This document shows positions 34,546 through 46,218 of a DNA stretch of 64,000 nt, piece after piece. The stretch spans positions 130,204,295-130,268,294 of the forward strand of contig CM060977.1 in NCBI GenBank assembly GCA_030765065.1. Direction: 5' to 3'. Under the pieces are notes generated by a model. It saw nothing but the letters and a program-made list of their open reading frames with translations, was not told where the DNA came from and ran no database searches. This DNA comes from Deroplatys truncata. Taxonomy: Eukaryota > Arthropoda > Insecta > Mantodea > Mantidae. A program made the translations under genes and the position numbers. How positions within the stretch are numbered: position 1 is the first letter of the stretch; each line of letters begins with the position of its first letter.

Positions 34546-35600
34546 TAAAATTCGATATGGAGATGGAAAAACACGCTTTGAGGTGCCTCAGAATAATTCA
34601 GGCATATATAGAAGAAATTCCTTAGGTACACGTGTCGGTGAACACCATAGATCAAAAAATAAAATGAGATCAAGGTTAAATATCAAACTTTGGATTGAAG
34701 GATCTTTCAAGGATTTTATTGCTTAAAAATGGCTAACGGCTTTGATTAAATACCTTTGGTTTAAATATTTTCATGATAAACAATTTTCTGCGAATAGCCT
34801 GTGAAGACCTTTTATTTCAGATTGCATTTTGCATAGATTATGTAATTATTAAATAATACCAACCGAACGGAATGGCTCAGGCGGTTACCTCTGTGGCCCG
34901 CATTCGGGAGGCCCCGGGATCGATGCTGGGCGACCGCCCCACTCTGAGCAATGCGGGAGGTTTCCCGGATCCTCAGGCGAATGCACGAGTGGTTTCTTTC
35001 ACCCCCTAAATTTCCTGTCCCTCCATTTCGTTCCATTCTTCATTTCATTCATCTTTCATTTCGTTGGTCCCTTTCAGGGTCGGAAGTGTCGGCGATGGTG
35101 TTTCGGTGCAGCGTGGCAGAGAAAAAGGATACTCTCTCTGTCCCTGGGCTTTCGGCTGGGTCTACCTGTCCGTCTTTCGGGGTGTCTCTATCTAGAAACT
35201 TAAGGATCTTGTCATTGCTGTGCCGTCGCTCCTGGTTCCGGCCGCCCGGTGTGTCCTCTCGCCTCATCCTTCCTCTCGGGCACGTCTCCTCGTGGGTGCA
35301 ATGTTCACTTTGGATTGGTGCCGAGTCCCCTCAGTAGTTAATCTAATCCAATGCGAACCATAACAGACAAAGCGTACTACACAAAAAGAGTATATCTATT
35401 TAAATATAACATTTATATCAAATATTTATGCGGCATCAAGACTTCCGAAACATTTTGTTGTTTTTATATACATTTTCAAGTACTTTATCATTTTTAAAAG
35501 TGGTATGTGGCTCTCGAGTTTTTCTTGTGGTCATACAAGAACAAAAGTATCATATAGCGACCTGCTTTTAAACATTTGACCGTTGGTTTAGGATTCTGTA
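34546..35600 (-). mobile_element. CTGATG family, subfamily B, old copy split by a SINE
   Basis: The left piece (34546-34860) contains AAAATTCGATATGGAGATGG and CACGCTTTGAGGTGCC, matching the 3' part of B in reverse. The right piece (35360-35600) continues with AGCGTACTACACAAAAAGAG and a degraded CATATAGCGACCTGC segment. The 5' terminus is not recognisable. It is heavily diverged and thus among the oldest copies. Confidence 0.6.
34862..35357 (+). mobile_element. GC-rich tRNA-derived SINE (family S-d)
   Basis: About 495 bases, far richer in GC than the surroundings. Head CCGAACGGAATGGCTCAGGC (A box) with GGATCGATGCTGGGC as a weak B box. The body contains GTCCCTTTCAGGGTCGGAAG, then GTGTTTCGGTGCAGCGTGGC and GCTCCTGGTTCCGGCCGCC. 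The tail is CTAATCCAATGCGAACC. The body recurs at 59319-59815. The 128-codon open frame across it (34951-35337) is not considered coding. Confidence 0.8.
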
Positions 35601-36884
35601 TCCCTCTTTCATCAACATAAATTGCGTGCTTCGAAATACTCTTTCATTACTCTGTTAGAATGCGTATGAATAGCTCTGGATATGTGCACCCAGCTATTTC
35701 TAGCTGACACGTAGAATTGTGATGTTATAACAAACAATATAGAAATAAAAAATGCTAGAACCTGTGGCATTGGATTAGTCAAATGGAATAATCGATTAAA
35801 ATCAGCTGAAGCTACTGCATGCTTTTCAGAATACATAATGAATATACAACTGCGATACATTGATGTAAATCAACGGTTATTGAGGCAGTCATTCATACAA
35901 GGAAAAGAATACGTGGAATGCTTATGTAGTGTTACCCCACCACAGATAAATAATAAGTTCACCACACCGCAACAAATAGCTTTTGACGCAGCAATTAATT
36001 ATAACATACCCTAACAGGTAAATAATTCATTAGTAACTTAAGTTCAATCGCGTGCCACAACGGCGCTAATGTACAAATATTTTAAGCTCAATAAACTAAA
36101 TGGCGCCACCGGTTCTTTGTGCTGGCGACCGTTACATAGTGGCCACAGGTATAGATAGGCCGATCCAGGCGACAGTGAGTCAGAACTGGCTCGCCTCGGT
36201 CACTAGCACAAGCCGCCGAGAGCCAAGATGCATGAAACGATAAAGATTCGTCTTTTGAGGCCAAACATTTCGAAGCTCTCTATCCTATTCCTGCTCCCCT
36301 GTACCTGCAGTGAGCTAGGTTTGCCGCCTGGACGATCCCGGGTGGTGTTCGAGCTCAGTAGGCTTACCTATTAGCGTGTCTTGCATCCTCAATGGAGTCT
36401 GGCTGGGCCTAGCAGATCACCGACACCCTTTCGGACCGTGTGACGAATCCTGCTCCATCCGTCGGAGCCCCTTCACTCAGGAAAGAGCTCGAGAAGATGG
36501 GGCCTTCTCTTGTATTAGACCTCTATAGTAACAACCATCGACAGAGTCCACAACAGTTTAGAACATTTAAAAAAAAATATATAAAAACTAGAATTATATT
36601 GGCGTCACATTAGTATTTGTGTTAAACCAAATCTTGGCTGGCTGTAGCGTTACCTCATTAAATAAGGTAGCCAATCAAGATGAAGTACGATTGTACGAAC
36701 TCGGAATAAGCTCCTATTTGACGTTATTCCATGGTTAGTCGCTAAATTCTATTTTACAGGTCGGAATAGAGTCTATGATGGGGTATGACGACACAATAAG
36801 TTATTCAATTTCCTTTTTTGGTTCTTTGGTCGTTAAGGACCAATTAGCCAACCGGATGTCATATTTGTTGCTTGCTTTGATATT
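35601..36884. other. Unassigned region with a GC-richer block (36040-36500)
   Basis: Near 36088 CTCAATAAACTAAATGGCGC is followed by TGGCGACCGTTACATAGTGG (36124). The latter resembles a primer-binding site after an LTR end, but no LTR could be bounded. The block from 36140 to 36500 has no recognised frame or repeat. Confidence 0.3.
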
Positions 36885-37118
36885 AATTAACGTCCTTTAA
36901 CTGGGTGGGTCATATCGGATGGTGAACGAACGAAGTGGTTGAAATGATGCTCAAATGAGCCCGCTGTTCCTAGAGCTTAGAGTTGCCCAATATTCGCGTT
37001 CTCAAATAAGGGAAAACCTTGAAAAATCCTTATCCAGATAACTTTCCTAACCTATATTCGAGCTAGGGACCTCTTGAATGTAAGGCAGACACGCTACCCC
37101 GACACCAGGATGGTGGTC
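36885..37118 (-). mobile_element. tRNA-derived SINE (family S-e), copy 1
   Basis: The minus strand reads GTCGGGGTAGCGTGTCTGCC (A box), then GAGGTCCCTAGCTCGAATAT (altered B box). The body matches the plus-strand copy at 50400: GGATTTTTCAAGGTTTTCCC, GGGCTCATTTGAGCATCATT and CCATCCGATATGACCCACCC. No clear target duplication. Confidence 0.65.
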
Positions 37119-38029
37119 TTTCGATGCATTCATGCGGCGATAACTCGTTTCTATTCAGAGTATAAGAGGAAAATGGCTGCTTGGGTACTGGACACAACGA
37201 TTTAAATGATGACCTTCTTAATATGTTTTCTAAGACCAAAATCTTAGGACAGTACGTCGTAGAAGAGATCGGATTAACAAACACGATCACAGCGAGATTA
37301 AAGTTCAGAAAGTATACTGCGTTGAGATGATTTAATACTTATTTAGAACATACGACAGGCTGACACACAAAAATTAGATAAAATAAAGTTATTATTTAAA
37401 ATAGAAGTACGTACCTGGAATATTATTGGCACAAGACATAGTTTTACGGAAACAGTGATACTACCCAAGATAAACTCAAAAACAGGAATGGGACCTCGAT
37501 ACCGTCGATACTTGGTGGTATCAAAGTGTGTCTAATACTTCGGGATAAACCTTCGATGTTTTTTCGATAATTTCAAATTTTTAAGTTTTGCATAATTGAA
37601 AATTGTTGCGTTTAACTTTGGCTAGATAAGGGATGAAACGTTATTGCCCCACAAATGTCCGAAAAGAGTTGCTGGACTATAGTTCTTGATAGTCCTTGAC
37701 TGTGGTTTAAACAATCATGCAAAACAATGAAGGAAGGAGTAGAGGTACACGTGTAACATATAGCGTTAACTGAGTTGTGAATGAAGCTGATTTAGCTGAC
37801 GCACCAAATCACGTTTCTGCAATAGTCTGACTCACTCTCATCCATTACATTTACCTACTCCGGAGACCAAAATCTATGAACCAGCAGAAAGAAATCAGAA
37901 GGTGAAGTAGTTTACTGTTATAGTTGTTGCACCACGTATGGGAGCCAATTTTAGACAGAATGCCTTTCAAATTATTAGCACCACGTTTTGGACACCAAAC
38001 GTGAGGTGTTTGCAGCCCCACGTACGATA
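37119..38029. other. Unassigned sequence
   Basis: No gene. From about 37920 to 38029 the motif CACCACGT/CCCCACGT recurs three times (near 37930, 37980, 38018); see findings for its relation to family D. Confidence 0.4.
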
Positions 38030-38765
38030 CAAACTTTCCGGTGGCCTTCGCCCCAGCGTTTGAAAATCAGCTTTGCATTTTAATGTTTATTTAAATATTC
38101 TATATGTATGTTTGCCTCGGATGTGTCAGTAGTAATTTGCAGAAACACGTATCCCTTAGCAAGGGTTGGTGCGGCTAAAGAATGAAGGCTTACACAAATT
38201 ATAATGGCATTTAACTTCGTTTTATTAATCTTTCTCACGATTAAATAACACTTCACTGATGTATTCTACTGTAGAGCTGTGAGATTATTGTTACTTGTAC
38301 TTTTTAACACGTAACCTTTATATTATTCTCGCCGTAATGAATTTTTTATGTATCACACTGAATACGTATCGAACTGTTCGTGAACGCTGTCTAGTAGCGT
38401 CTGGTTGGGTACGCTGGCTTCTAGCGTCTGGCTTCTACCACCTAAATTTATACTTTTAGCATATTTCAAGTCTGTGATTGAGTAATTTTACTCCAATAGA
38501 ATACTTTTATTTAACTTAAGTTTTTTCTAGTTTTTGATTAGCTATTTATAAACTGTTTTAAATATTCAATTATTGTTCCCAGAATTACTAGTAACATTAT
38601 TGAACTTCTTAATTTATTGTTGTCTCAAGGTTACCTCATGGTTAGCAACTTTCGGCATCTATTCTCACAGCTCCTACATTGTTAAATTACTTAATACATT
38701 CACATAACATTATTATACAAATACAAGACAAGTACCACTCTGCGATATTCAGTATTTGGAAGCTA
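38030..38765 (-). mobile_element. Family D repeat, LTR-like (copy D2)
   Basis: Starts AACTTTCCGGTGGCCTTCGC and follows D1 to ATTCACATAACATTATTATA, where the last portion is cut. It has a locally duplicated GTCTGGTTGGGTACGCTGGC / GCGTCTGGCTTCTACC segment near 38400, shared with D3. Treated as a fossil of uncertain, LTR-like class. Confidence 0.5.
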
Positions 38766-39078
38766 TGTTTAACAGCGGTGAAGCTAGACATAACAAGTTT
38801 CGCGAATTGGGAGGGCCAGAATACTAGAGATCTTCAGAGCTCCTATACCTAATTAAAGATGTATGTTTAAATTGTTTGAGAACCATTCACAATTCGTGAT
38901 TGTTTACAAAACAAACGTTTTTAAGGAATAAAATAACAGAGGTCTAAGAGTTTTGTGAATAATAAGCGAAATAGGCCGTAAACGGAGTTATGAGGTAAAT
39001 ATCAGTACGAGATGCAACTTTGCACGAAAGGTGACGTTCTTCACTCCCATACTCTTCGGCCTCTTTGCATGATCAAAC
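38766..39078. other. Unassigned sequence
   Basis: No supported feature. Confidence 0.35.
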
Positions 39079-39930
39079 GTTTTTACTTTCAATACTACAT
39101 ATAGTAAGTAGGGGAAGTATTATATTCCACTGAAAAATTCGATACCGAGATTTCACCGCAAATACATGTTTTGAGGCCTCCTGAATCCAAAAAAGAAGGA
39201 TTTTTGGAAACATGTCCGTGTGCGTCTGTGTGTATGTCTATGAACAGCATAGCTAAGAAACGAACAGTCGGATAAACACCAAACTGGGTATTTAGGTTCA
39301 GTATCTTCCAGAGATGCGACACCAAGGTTTTCAGGAAAATTCCCCCCCCAGATTACACTATACATGCAACATTTTTAGAACATTTTAATTTCCTCCAAAA
39401 TGGCTCTAACGATTTTGATTAAAATATCATATATTTTTGATACTTTCATGAAAAATAAAATGTATATCTTGAATTTTCTGGGAATGTCTCCAAAAGTATT
39501 CTTCATTGTGAACGACTTTTGTCTAACTGGTAAACTATAAGAGATAGAAAAAATTTTACTACACAAAAAATTTACATCACGTTAAAATACACAATTTATG
39601 ACATACATTTTTTGTTGACTGAACCATTTTCGAGATATTGCTTGTTATTCCCTTAAATTTTCCAATACTTATACTAATTCTCAAATGGGAATTCGTTATT
39701 CATTATTTTTTTTTCGTCCTGGTAATGCAAAGAGAATGGAATACTCCACATAGCAACCAGCTCTTAAAATATTTGACTATCGCTTAAAGCCTACCAATTC
39801 CCCTTGCATCTACAAGAAAATTAACAATTAGATTAACATCTCGATTTACATGAAGTAGATGGAGAATAAGCGTTTGTAAAAATAGTTTGTATAAGAGTAG
39901 TGAAAGTAAAATGAGGCAACACATCACATC
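39079..39930 (-). mobile_element. CTGATG family, subfamily A, copy 19
   Basis: 3' end GTTTTTACTTTCAATACTAC; 5' end AAAGTAAAATGAGGCAACAC followed by ATCA. The ACATATAGTAAGTAGGGG hairpin side is altered. Microsatellite GTGTGCGTCTGTGTGTATGT near 39218. The 5' terminus differs from other copies by small changes in the block just inside CATCA. Confidence 0.75.
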
Positions 39931-40557
39931 TTTTACTTTTCGTTTAAAATCATGTTGCAGATTTCGTGATGCACTTTAAATAGTTACATTTCATTGGCGA
40001 AAACCATCAAATCATGTTCAAATCTTTGATCCTTTTGAGCATGTCCTTATTTGCTTACAAGACTTCCAAAGACTGTTAAAAGTTTTGGAAGCAATTTGAC
40101 AAAGAAACGTTGTGAAATTGTGACAGCTCTTGGAAAGTCTTGTAAAGCAATGAATTAGACAACAATTTGATCGTGTACAAAGAGCTTTACACTATCGTGT
40201 CCTCAGTAAACAGATAACCTTCAATTGTTTACCTGACGAAACATATAACTTTTGACTCTAAGAAAGTCTAGGTTTAAGGAAAGTATTCATATTTCATAGG
40301 TATGGTTTCAGAGAATTAATCTGATGTTAGTGAAGTTTATATTTTAGATTAAGGTCTGAGGGATCCACGTTATGGGTACCCCTGTTACACAAGTAGGTCA
40401 TCCCTCAGCCAGGTGAGCTATTAATCCCAGATACATTGGAATGGCATTGAGCTGGGGATACGTCATGTCACCCTAATTACGTTTCTGTGCCCCTAAGCTT
40501 ACGGTAAAACTATGGACTTGACCATGCCATTTTACACCATTCGGTGTAAACCCTTAG
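39931..40557. other. Unassigned sequence
   Basis: No gene. The part 40370-40560 contains short complementary tracts (TTACACCATTCGGTGTAA near 40532) but no known RNA fold is supported. Confidence 0.35.
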
Positions 40558-40559
40558 AG

Positions 40560-41328
40560 AAAAGTGTAATGTGTTGCGTGCATTCACATGACTGTCTACC
40601 GATTATCGTTTTTACTTTCTCTACCACATACATAGTAGGTAGAGAAGATATCTCGATACCGAGATTTCACAGGAAATACATGTTTTGAGGCCCCCTGAAT
40701 AAAAAATCATTTTAGAATGTTTCTTTGTGTGTGTCTGTCTATGAATAGTATAACTGAAATAAGTACCAAATAACAAAGTACTCTTCCTGTGGAACATTTT
40801 TTAATTCTTTTATTTTCTGAAAGCTAACGATTTTAATTACAATACCATATATTAAAGATATTTAATAGAGAAACAAATTTTATATCTTGAATTTACTGAG
40901 AATAGCTTATAAAGTCCTCTTCATTCGGAAGGGAATGTATATAACCTTGCATAACTTGTAAACATTGAGTGATAGACGAAAACATATTCCACAAAAGATG
41001 TAGATGTGCTTAAAATCACGTAGTTTATTTCAAATAACTGTTTTATGCCATCAGCAATTTCCGAAAAACTTTAACACTTAGTCATTCTTTTCAAGTTCTA
41101 TCGTTTTACAGCTGTGGAATTTTAAGACCAGCATATAACGTCCAGTTCTAAAACATTTGGCCATCGCTGTTCCCTTTGTATCTATAACAAAATGTCTAAT
41201 GCAGCTGTTTCCGGAAAGAGATACCTCGATTAAAATGAAGTAAATAAGAAAATAAACTTTCGTAAGAGTCATTTGTATACCCACTAATAAGCAAAAGAGG
41301 GTAGAGAAAATATGTGAACAGATCGTAT
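40560..41328 (-). mobile_element. CTGATG family, subfamily B, copy 20, preceded by a 5'-end stub
   Basis: A plus-strand stub (TAATGTGTTGCGTGCATTCA, then CATGACTGTCTACCG) at about 40566-40606 abuts the 3' end of a minus-strand B copy (TTTTTACTTTCTCTACCACA, 40609). The hairpin of this copy is the best B version: CTCTACC and GGTAGAG can pair. It ends at GGGTAGAGAAAATATGTGAA. Confidence 0.7.
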
Positions 41329-41354
41329 CTTTTTATACAATTTCTACACAGTAT

Positions 41355-42215
41355 TCTGAGGCAGTATTTTTAACACTTAAATGATTTCAGTTAAATTATA
41401 TAATATAAAATATAATAACAGCCCGTCTAAAAGCAATATGTGTATAATATAATATATAAAATGCATGTAACACTCATTGTATTAATGCTTATATAATATA
41501 TACATGTTCAATAATGTTATGTGAATGTATTACGTAATTTAATAATGTAGGAGCTGTGAGAATAATAGGTTAAAAGTTGCTAACAATGAGGTAACCTTGA
41601 GGAAATAATGAGCAAGAATGTTTACTGATGCTACTTGTCATTATTGGAGCATCAATAATGTAAATTTTGAGACAGTTTATAAAATAGACTAACACCAACC
41701 TGAAAAAGCTTTAGTTAAATAAAAGTATTCTACTGGACTAGGATTAGCCAATCAGGGACTTGAAATACAGAAATTTACAAATTTAGGCGCTATAAATCAA
41801 ATCAGTTGCTCATAACTGGACGCGTTGCTAGCAGACAGTGTTACTAGCAGACGCGAAATCAGAAATTTAATACGTATTCAGTGTGAGATAAAAATATTTT
41901 ACGTGTTAAAAATTGCAAGTAATTAATAAAAGAATCTCACAGCTCTCTATATCAGTAAAGTGTTATTTACATCGTGTCAAGCATTAATAAAAAGGAGTGA
42001 ATTAAAAATTATAATCTGCGTAAGCCTACATTCTTAGCCGCATTACTCCCTGCTAAGAAATACATGTCTCTAACAATAATACTGACGCAACCGAGGCAAG
42101 CATAAATATATAATATTTAAAGAAACAGTTAAATTACAATGTTAATATTTTTAAATTTGGGACGAAGGTTACCGGGTGCCATACGTGCAGTTGCAACTAC
42201 TTCAAGATCGACTCC
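41355..42215 (+). mobile_element. Family D repeat, LTR-like (copy D4), with a primer-site-like motif downstream
   Basis: Inverted relative to D1-D3. Begins TGAGGCAGTATTTTTAACAC and ends around GGACGAAGGTTACCGGGTGC and GTTGCAACTACTTCAAGATC. About 45 bases further on, GGCTCCCAAAGCGTGGGGC (near 42260) looks like a tRNA primer-binding site. That is the reason for suspecting an LTR and for giving this strand. No internal retroelement genes are visible, so it is a fossil end at most. Confidence 0.45.
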
Positions 42216-42394
42216 CCTACAGTTGAACTACAATACAACAAACCATCTTTCTTCAAATTGGCTCCCAAAGCGTGGGGCAAATAACAATACAACTCCTACA
42301 ACAAAATATCTTCTTCAATTCTTAAGAAGGCTCATTTTTCTGGTACTTTATGTTAACCAGAAATAGTTATAATACACATTTCGTTGTAGATACA

Positions 42395-42970
42395 AGGAGG
42401 TAGTATATGAAATAATTAATAGACATATCTTTAAAAGTAAGCCACTATACGCTGGTCTTGAAATTCCGTAATGTTTCCATGAGGACGGGAGAAACAACTG
42501 AATAGCGATTACAATTTAAAAGAATGTAAGTAAAGCAAAATTCAAATTAATAACAACGGGTATCTCGTAAAAGTCTAATGCCAAAAATAATTGTTTTACT
42601 TAATCTGTGTATTTTGAAGTACTTACATTTTTTGTGTAGTATATTTTTGTGTATCTCTTAAGGTTTTGCGTTATATAACATTTTCGAGAACTCCTTTCGA
42701 ATGAAGGACTACACAGACTACTCCCAGAAAATTCGAATATACATTTTATTTGTCATATAAGTATCTTAAATATATGGTGCTTTAGTCAAAATGTTTACAG
42801 TCATTCTTGAAATTATCAAAACTTTCGGTAACGTAGTTTGTGGTGGAGAGATTTCTTGAAAATCGTGTCAAATTTTTAGAAGATACTGAACTTAAATACT
42901 AAATGTCTGGTATTTATCTGACTTTTCGTTGTCGTCTTATGCTGTTAGACCCCACAGACACAATACACAC
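42395..42970 (+). mobile_element. CTGATG family, subfamily B, truncated at both ends
   Basis: From GTAGATACAAGGAGGTAGTA to the CCACAGACACAATACACACA microsatellite. The middle TGTGTAGTATATTTTTGTGT is recognisable. Neither the CTGATG start nor the 3' hairpin is present. Confidence 0.6.
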
Positions 42971-43445
42971 AGTACAAACAGTAAGTGAGGCATATAACTC
43001 AATTATACTACAAGCGAGACATATATTTATTTCTTTAACTTTTTAATTAATTATAGATCTATCTATACATAAACCTGAAACCGAAATATTTCTGTAGCGA
43101 TATGAGGAACCGCGTTTTAAGTTAGCAATTAATAATAAAGACGCCTCTATGCGCCTTCCATCCCTCATTCTGTTACAGAAGTTAATCCTGAATGCTGAAC
43201 CAATAAGAGCCGGACTCATTCATGGGGCTGGTATGGACAGTCTTTGCGAAGCATATTGTTTCTACATCCCTTTCATCGCTCAGCTAGGTCTGACTTTTCT
43301 TCATAGAGTATTGCTAGTGTATCGGACATCAGCTAAAACCAATTAGATGATAACTTACCTAGGCAGGCGCGGAACAGAAATGCTGAGGAGATTCTGATAA
43401 CATTTGGGAATGGAAAATACTAAAAGTAACCAAAAGCATCGGCCC
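42971..43445. other. Unassigned sequence
   Basis: A 65-codon open frame (43149-43346) has no recognisable motif. Nothing else seen. Confidence 0.35.
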
Positions 43446-44324
43446 TTTTTTTACATTCTCTACTACATATAGTAAGTAGGGGAAGTACTGTATTCCACCC
43501 TAAAATTCGATACCGAGATTTCACCGGAAATATATGTTTTGAGACTCCCTGAATCCAAAAAAAAGCATTTTTGGAACATGTCCGTGTGTGTATCTGTGTG
43601 TGTGTGTCTGTCTGTGAACAGTATAACTCAGAAACGAACAGTCGGATAAACACCAAACTTGGTATTTAGGTGCAGTATCTTCCAGAGATGCGACACGAAG
43701 GTCTTCAGGAAAATCCCCCCATCCTAGATTACCCTTTACATAGAACATTTCTGGAAAATTTTAATTTTCTCAAAAATGGCTCTAACGGTTTTGATTAAAA
43801 TATCATATGTTCAAAATATTTTCATGACAAATGAAATGTATATCTTGAATTTTCTGGGAATGTTTCCAAAAGTATTCTTCATTGTGAGATAGACAAAATT
43901 TCACTACACAAAAAATGTAGATCGCGTTAAAATACACAATTTATGTCATATACATTTTTTGTTGCTGTGTGAACCATTTGAGATATTGCTTGTTATTCCC
44001 TTAAATTTTTCAATACTTATTTTCTCAAATGGGAATTCGTTATTCGTTTTTTTGTCTTGGATATGCAAAGAGTATTAATCTGTGTCAAAGAGAATGGTGT
44101 TGCACATAGCAACCAGCTATTAAGAGTAATGTCTATGCTTAAAGGCTACTGTATTTCTGTATTGCTCTTGTAAATATATATTCCCCTTACACTTACAAGA
44201 AAATTAGCAATAAGATAGAGTCTGCAGATGTTTATCTCGATTAACATGAAGTAGATGGAGAATAAGCGTTTGTAAAAATAGTTTGTACAAGAGTAGAGAA
44301 AGTCATTTGAGTGTATCACATCAG
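43446..44324 (-). mobile_element. CTGATG family, subfamily A, copy 22
   Basis: 3' end TTTTACATTCTCTACTACAT; 5' end GAGTGTATCACATCAGAA. Clean GT-rich tract GTGTGTGTATCTGTGTGTGT near 43583. It carries the extra block (CTACTGTATTTCTGTATTGC near 44145) of the copy 7/15/26 subgroup. A short deletion removes the CTTTTGCATAACTGGTAAAC segment near 43884. Confidence 0.8.
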
Positions 44325-45202
44325 AATTTTTGCACTCGACTGTACATATTTTATTCAACATTAGATTAACCGATTATTGTGAAACTGGGTATGTATACAC
44401 TCTACTTATAAAATAGCCTGCATGACATCTTAACTCTTTTCCCAAGGGTTTTTAAAGAGAACAAAATAAACAAAAGCCCGTATACTGCGATTGTTAATCA
44501 CATTTTTCTCACATTACTTCGTGTTATCATAAAATTAATATTACTATAAGTACGTACATACACACATCAGTGGAATGAATCCATAAGCAGATAATTAATT
44601 TTATAAAGCTGAGGGTTTTATTGCCCTAGTGGTCGTGCAATTCTTTACCGTTTCCTACTTACAAAGACTAACCAACCAAGTTACAACTTGCTCATAAATT
44701 TTTATTTTATTTTCATGCCCTCCCTCTACAGCAGGGCAGTCACCCTCTGTCTTATTTCTGCCTTTTTTCCGGGTCGTTACCCAGCCGTCCACATAAAGCT
44801 ATCACTCCCCCAAAGAACGTGACGCAATAATTCTCCGGACACTAAAATCAACTCTACAACTCCTTTCCTGCAATCGGCGTAGAAGCAGAAATTCAATATG
44901 GCCTAGAAGATGAGGAGGAATCCTCAATCGAGTGCGTGCCTGCAGATGCCAGGAATTCGAGCAACGTCCAACTTGTTCGCTTGTTTACTCTCAGGTATCC
45001 TGATTAGATATCTTCACCAACTCGCTGCTCCCACCTGCCTCAAATACCTAGCTGGCACTGCAGGAAACGAGCTACAGACGTGCTCAAAGGACTCGCTATT
45101 TGTGCTTACATTTGCTTGCGTTCAACAGTGGAGTAAGCAACAGGTTGTAATATGCACGGCTTTTTACAATAACCAACTTCTGAGAAAGCATAAGCGGCCT
45201 GT
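44325..45202. other. Unassigned sequence, GC-richer at 44720-45190
   Basis: The longest frame is 98 codons (44910-45206, +). It is rich in Cys/Leu/Gln, has no motif I know and overlaps the TTAA target of the piggyBac insertion. I do not call it a gene. Confidence 0.35.
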
Positions 45203-45292
45203 TTAACCCTCAAGTGGTAACATAAATTTTGTGACGTTATGGGTAACATTGGTCTCTCAGACCTTGTAATTCTTATTTGATTTTATCTACAA

Positions 45293-46157
45293 ATTTTTAC
45301 TTTCTCTACTATGTATAGTAAGTAGGGGAAGTATGGCATTCCACCCAAAAATTCGATACATGTTTTGAGACCCCCTGAATCCAAAAAAAAACATTTTTGG
45401 AAACATGTCCGTGTGTGTCTGTGTTTCTGTCTGTCTGTGAACAGCATAACTCAGAAACGAACAGTCGGAGAAACACCAAACTTGGATGCGCCACGAAGGT
45501 TTTCGAGAAAATCCCCCCACCCCAGATTACCCTTTACATGGAAGATTTTTCGAAAATTTTAATTTTCTCAAAAATGGCTCTAACGATTTTGATTAAAATA
45601 TCATATGTGTAAGATATTTTTATGACAAATACAATGTATATCTTGAATTTTCTGGGAATGTCTCCAAAAGTATTCTTCATTGTGAACCACATTTGCATAA
45701 CTGGTAAACCATAAGAGATAGACAAAATTTTACTACACAAAAAATGTAGATCGCGTTAAAATACACAATTTATGTCATATACGTGTATTTGTTGAGTGAA
45801 CCATTTTCGAGATATTGCTTGTTATTCCCTTAAATTTTTCAATACTTATTTTCTCAAATGGGAATTCGTTATTCATTTTTTGTCTTGGATATGCAAAGAG
45901 TATTAATCTGTGGGAACGGGAATGGTGCTGCACCTAGCAACCAGCTATTAAGAGATATGTATGTGCTTAAAGGATACTGTATTTCTATATTGCCCTTGTA
46001 AATATATTATCCCCTTACATCTACAAGAAAATTAGCAATAAGATAGAGTCTGCAAATGTTTATCTCGATTAACATGAAGTAGATGGAGAAAAAACGCATT
46101 TGTATAAATAGTTTGTACAAGAGTAGAGAAAGTCATGTGAGTGTAACACATCAGATT
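45293..46157 (-). mobile_element. CTGATG family, subfamily A, copy 23, inside piggyBac
   Basis: 3' end TTTTTACTTTCTCTACTATG; 5' end GAGTGTAACACATCAGA. A deletion near 45360 and 45485 removes parts of the 3' third, but both termini are intact. It inserted in a T tract of the piggyBac 3' region (TACAAATTTTT on the left, TTTTTTACTAC on the right). Confidence 0.82.
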
Positions 46158-46218
46158 TTTTACTACAGTATTCAATTTACTCGTTATATATAATTGTACG
46201 TTTCATGTTTTAATATAT

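Noticed and set aside
34951-35337. 128-codon frame in GC-rich sequence
   Set aside because: It lies wholly inside a tRNA-derived SINE whose second copy (59319) does not keep the same frame.
36088-36145. LTR end plus primer-binding site (AATAAA, then TGGCGACCGTTACATAGTGG)
   Set aside because: Suggestive, but no LTR start, partner LTR or internal region could be delimited, so it is not called as an element.
44910-45206. 98-codon frame in GC-richer DNA next to the piggyBac end
   Set aside because: No known motif, and its stop overlaps the TTAA target. No evidence for a gene.
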